Shown here in pieces: positions 21,880 to 33,412 of a stretch of 64,000 nt of DNA (position 1 is the first letter of the stretch; every line of letters starts with the position of its first letter). The notes beneath the pieces were generated by a model. It had not been told where the DNA came from. It was given only the letters and a program-made list of their open reading frames with translations, and searched no databases. This DNA comes from Mermis nigrescens (lineage: Eukaryota > Nematoda > Enoplea > Mermithida > Mermithidae), in NCBI GenBank assembly GCA_036768485.1, contig JAVLUZ010000142.1, positions 4,668,049-4,732,048 on the forward strand, in the 5' to 3' direction. Made by a program: the position numbers and the translations under genes.

Positions 21880-22030
21880 ACATTTTTTCTAAAAAGCGGC
21901 AAAAATGAAATTGCCTAAAAATGCAAATTTGAGTCATAGGCTATTTTGATCATTTTCGTCATTCGACGTGCAAACGATAAATATAATAAATCTTGAATTT
22001 GGGATTCCCATTACAAGCCCTGACCATCTG
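21880..22030 (-). repeat. Family C fragment
   Basis: CATAGGCTATTTTGATCATT, AAACGATAAAT and CCCTGACCATCTGCC match the end of the copy at 39360-39495. Confidence 0.5.
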
Positions 22031-22189
22031 CCTTTATGATTTAGTTAGAATTTACCCGTTACTTATATTGCCAAGTATGCCAGGTCGGTGGGGATAGGCA
22101 TCAATTCCCGCCGCCTTAAACCTTCCCTAGTTTGACATAAATGCCAACATAAAAAGTGAAAAAAATAAAAATAATCGCTTATGCACGAT

Positions 22190-22340
22190 GATCTCAACGG
22201 AGGCAGGTTTTTATCCCCAAAACACTTTTCATAATGACTTACAATATTTGGCCAAAAAAGGCTTTAAAACACCTAGAAAGTATCAAAAAAACATTTTTCC
22301 AAAAATGGGGGCCAAAAATGTCCTGGCTTCGGGATACGAC
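22190..22340 (+). repeat. Family D repeat, diverged copy
   Basis: TTTGGCCAAAAAAGGC, ACATTTTTCCAAAAATGGGG and AAAATGTCCTGGCTTCGGG recall copies D1-D3, but with no good start. Confidence 0.45.
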
Positions 22341-22591
22341 TAACTTTGTGTGGCGCATTCCTCACTTTCCATTTACATGTATAGCTATTCACCGCCCCCC
22401 CAATTCGCCATTTTTCAAAACATTTTAAAAAATTCGCGGAATAGGTGCTCTTTTCAGCATTTTTAGCTTTCTGTTTGTTCAAAAAAAGCTTCGAGTTTTC
22501 GGCGCTTCGCATCAGAGATCAATCGCAGGTAAAAATCGGCCAATTTGTCATTTACGGTCAATATTGTGACATAAATTTCGTTCGAGCTTAC

Positions 22592-22692
22592 ACCGGTCGG
22601 AATGTAATTTTCGGCAGCGCCGGCTTCCGGGATGACAGTCGCTTTGAAATGGACGAGCGCCGCGGTTGACGACGCTTGCGGCCCGAAGGAAC
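22592..22692 (-). pseudogene. GC-rich exon-like insert inside family I copy 2
   Basis: Compared with the sister copy at 10590, about 130 bp is inserted between TTTCGTTCGAG and TTTACGAACG. On the minus strand the insert has AG at 22694-22693 (ATTATCTGCAAG) and GTAAGC at 22591-22586, bounding 101 bp that is open in one frame and protein-like (SFGPQASSTAALVHFKATV, then IPEAGAAENYIPTG). Base composition is far more GC-rich than its surroundings. I infer a captured host exon; the source protein is not recognised. Confidence 0.5.
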
Positions 22693-23195
22693 CTTGCAGA
22701 TAATTACTTATTTACGAACGCATTTTTATTCATTTATTTAAAAAACATTACGAATTTTCTTCGTTTATTTCGAAATATTACGGATTTCTTTTTTTATTCA
22801 AAAGCATTACAAATTCCGTTTATTTAAAAATATTACAAACTTTCTTTGCTTAGATATTACAAATTTAATAAAATAATTTTTATTACTTTAATTATTTAAT
22901 CTAACCTTATCCCCACTTGTGAACATCGCAGCATGATCACTTTAACTATGACTTACTTATATCTCAAAACATTTAAACAATTTTTACGTCGGTGTGTATT
23001 GCCCTTTTTAACCAGAAAATGGAGCAGGTAGAGTAGTACCTTGCAGTCTACGAAAACGTCCCGGCACTCCTCTTGCCTGTCTCGCCGACGCTCCACTTGG
23101 CTGTCTACATTTCAAGCAGAAATCTAAGATTTGCTACTTTTAAAAAACGGATGAGAAATCATGGATGATGAAAAAATTAAACATTCTTCAGGTGC

Positions 23196-23615
23196 ATATT
23201 ATTATTATTATTATTACTATTACTATTATTCTTATTAATATTAGTGCTATTATTACTACTTTTATTACGACTATTTATTATTACGATAATTAACTATTAC
23301 TATTATTGCTATTATTACTATCATTACATTTATTATAATTATCATAATTATAATAATAATTACAATAATAATAATATTATCATTATTATTATCATTATTA
23401 TAATCCTTTTTATTATCATTTTCACCATTATCATTATATTTATTATTATTATTATAATTATCAACATCAACACTAACATCATCATCATCGTCATCATGAT
23501 CTTAATCATCATCATCGTCATCGCCATCGTCGTCGTCTCATCATCATCATCGACATGATGAACATGATCATCATCATCGACATGATGAACATGATCATCA
23601 TCATCATCATCATCA
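23196..23615. repeat. ATT/ATC microsatellite with a 30-bp minisatellite near its end
   Basis: Imperfect (ATT)n then (ATC)n. At 23546-23605, CATCGACATGATGAACATGA with ATCAT filler is repeated twice as a ~30-bp unit. Confidence 0.93.
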
Positions 23616-23748
23616 TCATTAACGTACGCAGGGGGCGGGGTGGGGAGGAGCGAACGCTCCCCTTAGCCCAAAAATAATTTTGGAGGGTGAGAAAACGCAT
23701 GAAAATTGGCGTTTTTTGTCGAAAAATCTCAGAAAATTCCGAGAATCA

Positions 23749-24285
23749 TTACTTTCGATAATTTAGGCCCAAGCGCGGCCAAAAAACGTCATCTATCATA
23801 GCATATTGAGTAAAAATAAGATTGTTTTCGAATAGTTTGAATTTTTTTATAAGCTTATTAGATAGAACATGTACGGAAACGTCAGAAAAACGGATCGTGT
23901 CCCAACACTGCCACTGCGAGTCAAAACACTGCCACCACGAGTTCCAGCATGCATACAGCGAGTCACACATAAACCTCATCGGGGGAGGGGGTCGTAAAGA
24001 TACATGAGCAGCGAGAAAATTCTGTGGAGGATGAATAAAATCGTCAAAAATGTTACTAAAAAATAGAATTTTTAAGGGAGGGGGTTTCAGCTTTCCGGGG
24101 GAGGGTACAAACCCCCACGTCCATATGTTATTGTATACCCCTAAAAATTCAAATTCCCCTGAATCAGGCAGATCTTCCACAACTGTGTTTTTGGCTTTTT
24201 CCTCAATGTTCGCCCCATAATATCCACTCCCAGAATTAAGTCGCTGCTCACATGTTATTAAAAGCATTAAGTACATAATGTTCAT
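23749..24285 (-). other. 178-codon chimeric open frame, doubtful
   Basis: The longest closed frame in the window. Its N-terminal third (TCEQRLNSGSGYYGANIEEK to FEFLGVYNNIW, about 24120-24250) is the only part with balanced protein-like composition. The middle runs through a GGGGGAGGGGGTTT repeat and the C-terminal part through the reversed TGGCAGTGTTGGGAC minisatellite and the family I tail. Probably a chance fusion of repeats, perhaps including one exon scrap. No family recognised. Confidence 0.2.
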
Positions 24286-24599
24286 GGATTATAATAGTGG
24301 GGTCGCCAGTGAAGGGTAGAATCAAGAACTTGTTAATGCTAAATCTTGAAATTTTTTGCGTAGTAATTCTTTGTTGCATTTATAATGTATTGTTATGTAC
24401 AAGTTGCCTGGAAAAAAGAGGAATAAACAATATAGTGTGCTTATTGTGATAGTATAACTCAAATGCGCAGTTCGCACGGACATAAATCTCACATTGAAAT
24501 TTAAGAAAAATATGCTAATTGAGTCTTTGTCCCTTTCCCACGCCTTTTTGTATTCTGATACCAGATACCATAGCAGTAATTACCTTAAGGCACATAGCT

Positions 24600-24760
24600 G
24601 GCCGTCTTATTTTGGGGGACCAACACCAATTTTCGGGGGGACTAAGCCCAAAAATAGCACAAAATAACGTTTAAAAAGTCCTATTTTTTCGATTTTTTTT
24701 GAATTTGAGGGGGAGTCCGGACCCCCCATTCTCCCCAGAGCTACGTGCCTGATTTCCTTG
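24600..24760. repeat. hAT-like terminus ending GCTACGTGCCTG
   Basis: The right edge CAGAGCTACGTGCCTG is the complement of CAGGCACGTAGCTCTG, a hAT-type TIR, preceded by complementary blocks GGGGGAGTCCGGACCCCCC. The left end is not identified. Confidence 0.45.
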
Positions 24761-24795
24761 AGTCTAAATACATTTAAGCTTAGCAAATACGTACC

Positions 24796-25060
24796 TACCA
24801 TGCATGCCCCAAATGTTAAGCATTTTTGCAACAAAATTTCCGTGCATGTGCCGGCCAACACACAACTTGTTGGCAGTGTTGGGACTCGCGGTGGCAATGT
24901 TGGGACGGTGGCAGTGTTGGGACTGGTGGCAGTGTTGGGACTACACCAGAAAAACGCACTTTATTTTGTGCCCTAGCGAACGTATCACAAAATATAGAGT
25001 CACCAATTTTGAACCGCCCCACCATTAAAAAAATTCTGCGCACTCCCCTGATCATTATCA
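24796..25060 (+). repeat. Family F repeat with TGGCAGTGTTGGGAC minisatellite, copy 2
   Basis: Same block as 14098-14335 but with about four minisatellite units. As at copy 1, it is followed by CTCCCCTGATCAT, a CAT/ATT tract and the GATGAACATGAGCAGGC start of a membrane-ORF unit. Confidence 0.75.
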
Positions 25061-25194
25061 TCATCATATTATTATCATGAATATCCGTATTATTCAGATA
25101 AATTTGATGAACATGAGCAGGCGGTGCCACGCCAAGTCCTGACTATAAAAAGGCCTCTGACACAGCTGGCATAAATCATCGATTAATTTGATAT

Positions 25195-25390
25195 TTACCT
25201 ATCGGCCGCAGGCCACAGTAGCTTGTAGAGCGTAGGCGGATTCAGCCAATAGAGGATGAAAGAGCGACAGCATCTATCGGGTGGATTTCAGCCGAAAGTG
25301 GTAATTATACTGCATTTCAGAAGTTACCGGTTTAAACCATTGGTGCAGCGCTAAGATAAGCCCACTAAAGTCGAGTCTCATCCAGCTAGA
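25195..25390 (-). pseudogene. Small membrane protein family, copy 4 (decayed)
   Basis: GLILALHQWFKP is readable in one frame, and FILYWLNPPTLYKLL followed by a stop in another, so at least one indel and a TAG lie between. The N-terminal half is missing. Part of repeat unit U4 (25075-25390). Confidence 0.6.
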
Positions 25391-26353
25391 AATAAGTAAA
25401 AAAAGCATACGTTGAAAATAGAATTATCACCGACTGCATATATTTTAAACATATTCTCAGTTCGAAAATTTTAAGGTCATTTTACCAATAATGTCAATAC
25501 GACCAAGTTCCAAATCCCTAAAAACTATAGCTTTGCTCACAAACAAATTCAAAAATAAGCCACGTATCTCGGAATATTTTTCCGACAATAATTACTTTAA
25601 TAATTGAATGTAATGTCCAAATCCACAAAGTAGATAACAGTAAATTCACATAATAAGTCAAAGGAGTTCACTGAAATCGATCATATTAAACAGATTAAAT
25701 TTAAAAACAATACAAAAGTCGAATGTTTTAACCTCAAACTACTGCAAAATGCAACAGATCAGACATCCGCAATAAAGCTTTAAACAATTATAATTTAATG
25801 GAAATAATGTAACTCGCTACCAAAGCTGAATTAAACTCGATTTTCGTTAGAAATTTACAAAAATTAAGATACACACCGATTTATTTACCAAGGAATTTCA
25901 CGGCAAAGCATAAAGCGGATCAGCGTTGGTGAACCAAGTGTAGTTCTGAAGTCAAGTACACATTTTTATAAACAATTTCATTTACTATTGTGACTATATT
26001 AGACAGAAAATTTTGTCGCGAACAAATGCAAAGCACAGGACTCATAATATAAGCATATTGGATAAAATAATAAAGTGCACGTGCGCAAGCAGTTTATATA
26101 TACAATTAAGGATAATTTGGGACAATATTGAATTTCGCATTTTTAGCGCGAGTTTGAAACAATGGAAGTGTCAGAAATAAAACGATAAAAAACTCAAAAC
26201 AGAATACAATGTCGAGAAAAGTTAAATTACTATATCAAACAAAGTGAAAATTAACTTAAAAAAGTTGTGTTTACGTAATTCTAATTCTTATTTTCTGAAC
26301 GTGAAACGATAAATTTGCTTCTGCCAATCCAATGCTTTTCGATGTGCAGGCAA
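25391..26353. other. AT-rich stretch, no recognised feature
   Basis: No repeat partner, exon or TE terminus seen before the hAT MITE at 26362. Confidence 0.5.
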
Positions 26354-26361
26354 GCCCTATC

Positions 26362-26535
26362 CAGGGGCGGATTTAGGGGGGGGGCGGGGGCGGCCGTCCC
26401 CCATTGGCCCAAAATAGTTCGCAAAATTAAGGATTTTTGAGCTATTTTTAGCGATTTTCTGGTTAAAACGGCTATTTTTCCGCCCAAGACAGGGTTCCGC
26501 CCCCCCCCCTTAGGAAAATTCTGGATCCGCCACTG
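26362..26535. mobile_element. 174-bp hAT-type MITE with perfect 8-bp target duplication
   Basis: Left end CAGGGGCGGATTTAG, right end CTGGATCCGCCACTG (complement CAGTGGCGGATCCAG). Both flanks carry GCCCTATC (26354-26361 and 26536-26543). G-run and C-run blocks inside the ends can pair. Relatives are at 42715-42905 and, decayed, inside 34020-35612. Confidence 0.93.
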
Positions 26536-26776
26536 GCCCTATCATAAATTAAACGCGTGTATTGTCAAAACAATCGAGAAATTTTAGTCTGAAATCTTGA
26601 AATTACGGCTAGACACATAACGTATCAACTTACGAGAGCATGGTTCACGGTAATGGTATGAGCTGTGACAATCTCCGGCTGAATTTCTAATAAAAATAAC
26701 GTCCGTGAAGCAAGATATAATATGATAATAGAGCGACTACCGTATACTAACTTTATTGATATGAAAACACTTCGTA

Positions 26777-28740
26777 ATCATAGGTAGCGCGATAGCCCTA
26801 CCTTTAATATACTTGGCCATCCTTTTTTCTTTATATGTTTATCACAGCGAGTGCGAAATTTGTGTCCCCCCTCACAGCAATAACGGCACACACCTGGAAG
26901 GTGCGGGTTTTTTTAATCGATAGATAATTAAAAAATTCGATGCCCGTCTTTTTTTGTTTACACTCAATACCGAGTTAGCAATAATTGTGTAAAGTGTAAA
27001 CCGAAAAATCAAATAATTTGCGGAGGGCCAATTTTTTTAAAGTTGCCCCGAGCTGTAGATTACGAATGTGACATTAAAATTTCTTCACACTCAATGGTTG
27101 TTGCGCAAAAGTGTAAAGTATATGGGTTTTTACTCTTTGCGTGTTTTCAGCTTATCTAACTCAATTTTGGTTTCTGTGGAGTCCAATTAGTTTTATGTAT
27201 AATGTAAAGGGTTGCAATATCTCAAAACCGAATTTTTTCTCTTTTAACGCAATATTTTTGATCTGTAGTCGTTTAAGTGTAAAGGGTTCAAGACGAAAAA
27301 GAAATTTCTCCAGCTACTCAGCTAAGTAGGCGGAACATTCTAATTATGCTTAAAATTTGCCCTGACCTTAGCGTTACAGATCCTACTTTATTTTGTTTCG
27401 ATACACCCAATATCGCGGTATTAGCACAAATGTTAAGTTTAAACCGAGAAGCCCTTTTTCGACCAGAGCATTGTGTATCAAACAATTTGCGGAGGGCCAA
27501 TTTTTTTAAAAAATGTTACCCCCACTTGTAGATTACGAATCTGACCTTAAAATTTCTTTACACTTAATAGTTGTTGCACAAAAGTGTAAAGTATACGGGT
27601 TTTTTACTGTTATCGTGTCCTACAGCTTATCTAACTCAATTTTGGTTTCTGTGCAGTCCAATTGGTTTTATAATGTAGAGAGTTATAATATATCGCAACG
27701 TAAAATTTTTTCTCTTTTAACGCAATATCCCTCGATCTGTGATCGTTTTAGTGTAAAGGGTTCAAGACGAAAAAGAAATTTCTTCAGCTACTCCGATAAG
27801 TTGGCGGAACATGCTAATTATGCTTAAAATGCGCCCTGACCTTAGCATTACAGATCCTATTTATTTTGTTTCTATACACCCAATATTGCGTTATTAGCAC
27901 AAGTGTTAAGTTTACACTGAGCAGCACTTTTCGCCCAGAGCATTGGATATCAAACAATTTGCGGAGGGCCAATTTTTTTAAATGTTGCCCCTGAGTTGTT
28001 AATTACGAATCTGACCTTAAAATTTCTTTACACTCAATTGTTGTTGCACAAAAGTGTAAAGTATACGGGTTTTTTACTGTTAGCGTGTCCTGAAGCTTAT
28101 CTAACTCAATTTTGGTTTCTGTGCAGTCCAATTAATTTTATAATGTAGAGGGTTACAAATATCAAAACGTAAAATTTTTCTCTTTTAACGCAATATTTCT
28201 CGATCTGTGATCGTTTTAGTGTAAAGGGTTCGAGAAGAAAAACGAAATTTCTTCAGCTACTCCACTAAGTAGGCGGAACATGCTAATTATGCTTAAAATG
28301 TGCCCTGACCTTAGCGTTACAGATCTTAGTTTAGTTTGTTTCTATACGCCCAATATTGCGTTATTAACACAAGTGTAAGGTTCACACTTAGAAGCACTTT
28401 TCCGCCCAGAGCATAGGGTATCAAACAATTTGCGGAGGGCCAATTTTTTGAAAAAAATGTTGCCCCTGAGTTGTAGATTACAAATCTGGCCTTAAAATTT
28501 TTTTACACCCATGATTGTTGCACAGAAGTGTAAAGTATACGGGTTTTTAAGTTTTAGCGTGTCCTAAAGCTTATCTAGCTCAATTTTGGTTTCTGTGCAG
28601 TCCAATTAGTTTAATAACGTAGAGGACTACAATATCACAAAATATAAATTTTTTTCTCTTTTAACGCAATATTTCTTGATCTGTGATCATTTTAGTGTAA
28701 AGGGTTCATAACGAAAAAAGAAATTTCTTCAGCTACTTGC
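26777..28740 (+). repeat. GTGTAAAG array copy 2: head plus ~470-bp tandem repeat
   Basis: Head CATAGGTAGCGCG to GCCCGTCTTTTTTTG as at 4231-4375. Then nearly four units of a ~470-bp repeat: CGGAGGGCCAATTTTTT occurs at 27021, 27490, 27962 and 28433 (spacings 469, 472, 471). Each unit also has AAAGTGTAAAGTATACGGG, TTTCTGTGCAGTCCAATTAG and TTTTAGTGTAAAGGGTTC. Even spacing and high similarity suggest recent satellite-like expansion. The last unit is cut by a family A end (28740-28775). Confidence 0.9.
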
Positions 28741-28777
28741 ACCCCCAGAATTTTGGCGCTGCCCACCTATGGATATA
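28740..28777 (-). repeat. Family A MITE terminal fragment
   Basis: TTGCACCCCCAGAATTTTGG then GCGCTGCCCACCTATGG, a single end of family A in reverse. Confidence 0.65.
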
Positions 28778-28792
28778 TTGCCTGAATTATCA

Positions 28793-28985
28793 AATAAAAG
28801 AAGGGAACTAGCAAAGAAAAATGCTTCGATGGAATAAAAAAGGTAAACTTACTTGAATTTCTTCATTGTTTAGGATGTAGAACTAGGGAAAATTTCCCTG
28901 TATGCGCAGAAGCCATATGAATGTGCTAAACAGTTAGACTTCCCCTAAACAACGCGAAAATCGAAGTATTCTCTGCGGCCTGTGA
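28793..28985 (+). repeat. Single arm of the 7333-8093 inverted-repeat element
   Basis: CTAGCAAAGAAAAATGCTTC, ACTAGGGAAAAT and TATTCTCTGCGGCCT align with the left arm at 7333-7502, with gaps. No opposite arm was found nearby. Confidence 0.7.
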
Positions 28986-29284
28986 AAGATGAGGGTGTAG
29001 TCACAAAGCGTATTTAAGTGTTTCGCAAAAGAGCATTGAAGACACTTTCATGACTATCAAATAATCAATGTATTATTTATTAAATGAAATCTGGACCTTC
29101 CACAATGCTCTAGAGTAAAAGATAGTGTAAACTTTACACCTATATATGTGGCCAACTCAATAGTTTTCATGAAAAACCACAAAAAATTTCTTTAAATTTT
29201 CCAAGATAAAGTAATCATAATCGAGTATTGTCAAAAAATGTAATTCTTGTTTTTGAAGTTGTATTTTGAATAGTCCTAATTTTT

Positions 29285-29655
29285 CCTTGAAAAACGGAAA
29301 AGTATGAATTCTAGTTGAGTTCAAATGAAAAAATATCGGGAAAGGAAATAAATAAAAAACTGCTGCAGTGGAGATTTAAAAAATAGAGACAAAGTGATAG
29401 AAGAATTCTTGAAAGATAATGAATATCAATGCTGATGATTGAAACAATACACGCAAGAGGAAAGAGGGAACCCTATTCATAGGTCACAAACCCCTTCCCC
29501 CAACCTAGAAGATTTTTGACCCCTGCCCCCGATTTTCGGCAGAAATAAAGTTTCATAGCCCTTGTTACGTGTTTATGGCAGTTTTTCTCTAAAAAATGGA
29601 GGTTTAATATCTCTCCCCCTTGAAAATGGCCAGGGCGAGGACCATGCATGATGTT
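29285..29655 (+). repeat. Family E repeat, copy 1
   Basis: GAAAAACGGAAAAGT, GGNGATTTAAAAAA, GCAAGAGG, GACCCCTNCCCC and CCTTGAAAATGGCCAG occur in the same order at 32230-32610. Confidence 0.65.
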
Positions 29656-29659
29656 GAAG

Positions 29660-29940
29660 TAGGGATGGGGGTTGGGGGGGGGGGCTCAGATTTTCGAAAG
29701 TTTGCAAAAATTTACTAAAAACTCCTAAGAAAGGTGCAATTTTATGCGTTTTCAGCTATCTATTTGCTCTAAAAATTCAAATTTTGGGCGCTTCACGCTA
29801 CATACTCACGTTCTTACGATCTTTTGTTCAATTTACTCGATGTTTTTGATTTTTATCATGCGGTGCATGTTTATCGGTTACCAGCGAGAAAAATCAAACG
29901 AAGAAATAGAAATCGTTTCAAAATTGTATTAAGCAGATCT
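29660..29940 (-). repeat. Family B MITE, partial
   Basis: CTATCTATTTGCTC, GGGCGCTTCACGC and TTTTGTTCAATTTACTCGA match the reverse copy at 37130-37505. Confidence 0.5.
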
Positions 29941-29985
29941 AGCCGTTAAACACTTTTGAATTAAACAGATCGTAGGACATTTCCC

Positions 29986-31063
29986 GATTAGGTATCGTTA
30001 TGGCACCAGTCGCGTTAGAGCACCATTCGTCTCGTTATAGCACTTTGTATCGTTATAGCATTTTGTATCGTTATAGCACTTTGTCTCGTTAGAGCACCAG
30101 TGTGTCGCGTTATAGCACCTATGAGTCTCGTTAGAGCACTAACATGTCGCGTTAGAGCACCATTGTCTTATCATGCTTTATACACGAAAATGACGGAGTT
30201 TACGTTATTAATGTACACATGCATAAAAATAAGCAAATTTTTGTCGCTCAAAAAAATTATCAAACGAAAAATTACAGAAAATGTTGTACGTGATTTGAAT
30301 AGCGTTAAATTTCAATATTGACACACTGAACAAGATGCAAAAAAGCACAAGTAGACTTGGGGAAATCCGAAAATGTGAAATTATGACTTTTTAACATTTT
30401 AGTCGAAATTTTTGAAACTTTATTGTTGATAGTATATAATCATGTAGTTCTTCAAACAACGAAAAACGGACGACGTAAAACTCAGAAAATGATAAAAGAA
30501 TAGTTTTAAAAACAGACACTTATCTGGAACTTCAGCTCTCCTTATTTCATGCAATTTCCGATTGTATTTTCCGTATTTCATGCAAAAAACGGACAAGTAC
30601 AGCTAAATAATGCTTAATACGCGTTTTATAATATAGATACGTAACATTTTTTTATTAACAGAAATACAGATAAAGGTACATTTTACTAAGCTAAAAGGTA
30701 CTGAACAGGCAGTCAAAATGAATGAGCAATCGCTTTTATACGATTAATGTTCGATTTTATGGATTGCACATGTTTCTTTTGTTTGTTAAATCTTCTGGCA
30801 CAACATGCCTATTGTTGCTGCCTATTTATGTTTACTTATGACGTTTTCCAGGTCAAACTGTACGCTGTGACGACGTCAGGCAAATTGCTCTAACGAGATA
30901 TTTTTGGGTCAATCCGTTCGAGTGCTCTAACGAGACACATAAGTGCCATAACGGGACACCTGAGTGCTCTAACGAGACATTTAGTGCCATAACGCGACTG
31001 GTGCTATAACGATACAAAGTGCTCTAACGATACTGCTCAAAAGTGCTCTAACGAGACTTTACC
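29986..31063. mobile_element. Foldback-like element 1: inverted arms of CGTTAtAGCAC tandem repeats
   Basis: The left arm (29993-30168) has nine 17-21-bp units built on TCTCGTTAGAGCAC or TATCGTTATAGCAC. The right arm (30886-31057) has eight units of the exact opposite orientation (GTGCTCTAACGAGAC, GTGCCATAACGGGAC, GTGCTATAACGATAC). The ~720-bp core is AT-rich with no convincing gene. The ends are flanked by CATTTCCC in direct orientation (29978-29985 and 31064-31071), a possible 8-bp target duplication. The foldback arrangement is seen directly; transposition is inferred. Confidence 0.75.
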
Positions 31064-31074
31064 CATTTCCCAAG

Positions 31075-31910
31075 CATTCCAATTCTGTGCATGTGTGGTA
31101 ATGGTATATTTCGAAGGAATTTATCGAAAACATAATATCATAAAGGAAGTAATATGTTCTGATTTGTTCCGAATATGTTTGAATAATTTTTCTTTTAATT
31201 TTCTAAGTTTTATATTTATTTAAAAACAAGTAGTCCGTGAATTTCCTCTATACGGAATATAGTTATACTATATTTATGCATTATGATCATCTTACAACAT
31301 AATCTTCGCTCAGAGTGTCTGGCAGGCGGATTTTAATTTATTTAGCAATCTTATAGCAAATTAATTGATTTTTGGCAAATATCGATACATATGTATGAAT
31401 AGAAAAGGTTGAATAGAAAGTATTCATAAAAGTAACAAGGATCCAGACAGATTCTGATTTTTTTGGTATAACATCAGATTCAGGCACTGTTTGTAAGCTT
31501 TTTATGACAAAATTAAAACGAAAATATCTAAAATAAAAACCTCCAACCTAAAAAAATCCCCACAATCTTAAGAAAAACTCCAAAATTTGAGGGAAAACCT
31601 CTATGCTGACAACACTGATACACGTACATGAGAAATGTTAGCACGGAAAAGCGATATTACGTACATAGAAACGGGTCGCTTGATAAGAGATGGATAACAG
31701 AAAATGCACTTTTGCTATAGTATAAGTATGAGATTTAATAGCTGCCGAAAGGAAGTAAAACTTTGTGAACAGGAAGTCTCACTCTAAATCAGTCTCACTC
31801 TAAATCAACGAGCAGCCTTTGCTTGCATTATGTTATTCTTTGAGGTAACAACAATATACAAGCTGGTACGAAGAGCGCACATTGTGCTTAATAACAAAAT
31901 ATAACGAATA
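31075..31910. other. AT-rich stretch, no recognised feature
   Basis: Only a short local duplication (CTCACTCTAAATCA twice near 31780-31805) stands out. Confidence 0.5.
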
Positions 31911-31914
31911 TAAA

Positions 31915-32020
31915 ATTGCAGGCCCGAACCTGGCTCTTAAAAACCGAGCCCGGGCCCGGACGCCGAAGACCGGCCGGGCCCAGGCCCGGGTACCCGGTTG
32001 ATCCCTGCCGGTGACCCCCC
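31915..32020 (-). repeat. GC-rich transposon terminus (CCCGGGCCC-type)
   Basis: Pairing GGCCCGGGTACCCGG and GCCCGGGCCCGG blocks end at CCGGTTGATCCCTG, the complement of a CAGGGATCAACCGG hAT-like end. Only one end is seen. Confidence 0.45.
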
Positions 32021-32229
32021 ATAAGTTTGAGCCGTCACTGGAATGACCCAAACAATTGAATGTGTCATTAACTTACATAGCTATGCTGCAACGATTCCAA
32101 CATCTATCGATTATCTCAAACCATTGGACATTTTTCATATAAGGGTATCTCATATTAGGGTAATCTAAAATAAAGAATAAAAACGATTAAGGAAGACTAC
32201 ATAAAAGGAATAATTGCGTTTTCTGACAA

Positions 32230-32610
32230 AGAAAAACAGAGAAAAACGGAAAAGTTTAGTTCAACTGGAAGAGTATCGGAAAATAATATAAATAGAAAAA
32301 GTCCTTCAGTGGGGATTTAAAAAACAAAGATAAAGATAAGTGATAAAAGAATTCATAGAATATAATAAAAATCAATACTGAAGATCAAAACGATAACATG
32401 CAAGAGGGAAGGGGAAAAAATCCCCACTTAAAGTAGGCCACCCTTTTATCCCCGCAAACCTAGACGTTTGACCCCTCCCCAATTTTTAAAAGAAATCAAA
32501 ATTTGTAGCCGTTTTTATGAGTTTATTACAGGTTTTAGCCAAAAAAGTACGCTGTATTACACTTTCCCTTGAAAATGGCCAGAACGGGGACCATACATAA
32601 CCGGGGGAGG
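32230..32610 (+). repeat. Family E repeat, copy 2
   Basis: See copy at 29285-29655; the same order with about 75 percent similarity by eye. Confidence 0.65.
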
Positions 32611-33001
32611 CTTGAGAAGGCGAGCTTCACCCCCCCCCCCGCAGAAATCATATTTTTCGGAAGTTTGCAAATTTTTTCCTGCGTTTTATATTTTTCTACC
32701 CCCTCATATAAAAACTTGGCAAATTACGCCCATTCATAAGAGAAAACTAAAAGTTATCATCACAGTAGCTAGCTTCTCCCCTACAAGAAAGAAATGAGCC
32801 TTAAGTATATGTACATGCTCGCTCTGGGATGGGTATGAGGTTGTTCCCACGAATTTCAATTACAAACTCTTAAAAATAAACAGTTGTAAGCTGTTACATC
32901 ACGTCCTGAGACAACTTAATGTGTACTGAAAATTGCTGCAACGAAAATTTGTCATATCACGCACATTTTAATCCCACAAGATAACTCAGTGCAACCACTT
33001 C

Positions 33002-33160
33002 CCATAGATGTACAAGGTCAGGGTGGACAGGGAGGGGTAAAATCCATGATTTTACGACAGTATTGCTATTTATTAGGTAAATCAGGCCGAATTCGTTTGA
33101 AAATTCACATTTTCGTTTGAAAATTCACTATTTAGGGACGAATTCACTCGAAAGCATACG
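33002..33160 (+). repeat. Family C MITE, left end
   Basis: CATAGATGTACAAGGTCAGG and AGGGGTAAAATCCATGATTT match the start of the copy at 20995. Confidence 0.55.
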
Positions 33161-33164
33161 TGTA

Positions 33165-33365
33165 ACGGCTCGAAATTGGGGAAGTCTCGGCCATTCTTAG
33201 CGGGGAGAAGGGTAAATGACCTCAAAGTATTGGCCAAAAACGCTTGAAACCGGCCAAAACTTCAATTATTTCCTAAAATCAGGGGTGTCAAAAATTTTCT
33301 GGCTTGAGGGGATGGGGTGACGTCCGACTTTGGGTGACGGGATCCCCCATCCCCCTGTATGCTCG
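33165..33365 (+). repeat. Family D repeat, copy D2
   Basis: ACGGCTCGAAATTGGGG, GTCTCGGCCATTCTTAG, GTAAATGACCTCAAA, TTTTCTGGCTT, GACGTCCGACTTTG, CCCCATCCCCCTGTATG in family order. Confidence 0.75.
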
Positions 33366-33412
33366 ACAGTAACTAACTTCGGACCGTTCAGCGGGGGAGG
33401 GGTACCTCTCAC

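Larger units (their letters stand above)
22380..23860 (+). repeat. Composite repeat (family I), copy 2
   Basis: Same order as 10590-11690 (CCAATTCGCC, TTCGGCGCTTCGCATCAGAG, 30-bp minisatellite, CTAACCTTAT, GAAAATGGAGCAGG, ATT/ATC microsatellite, GTACGCAGGGGGCGGGG, GGCCCAAGCGCGGCC). It joins the parts found separately at 10590-11690 and 12230-12722, so it is probably the fuller version. It carries an extra GC-rich insert at about 22585-22715. Confidence 0.72.
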
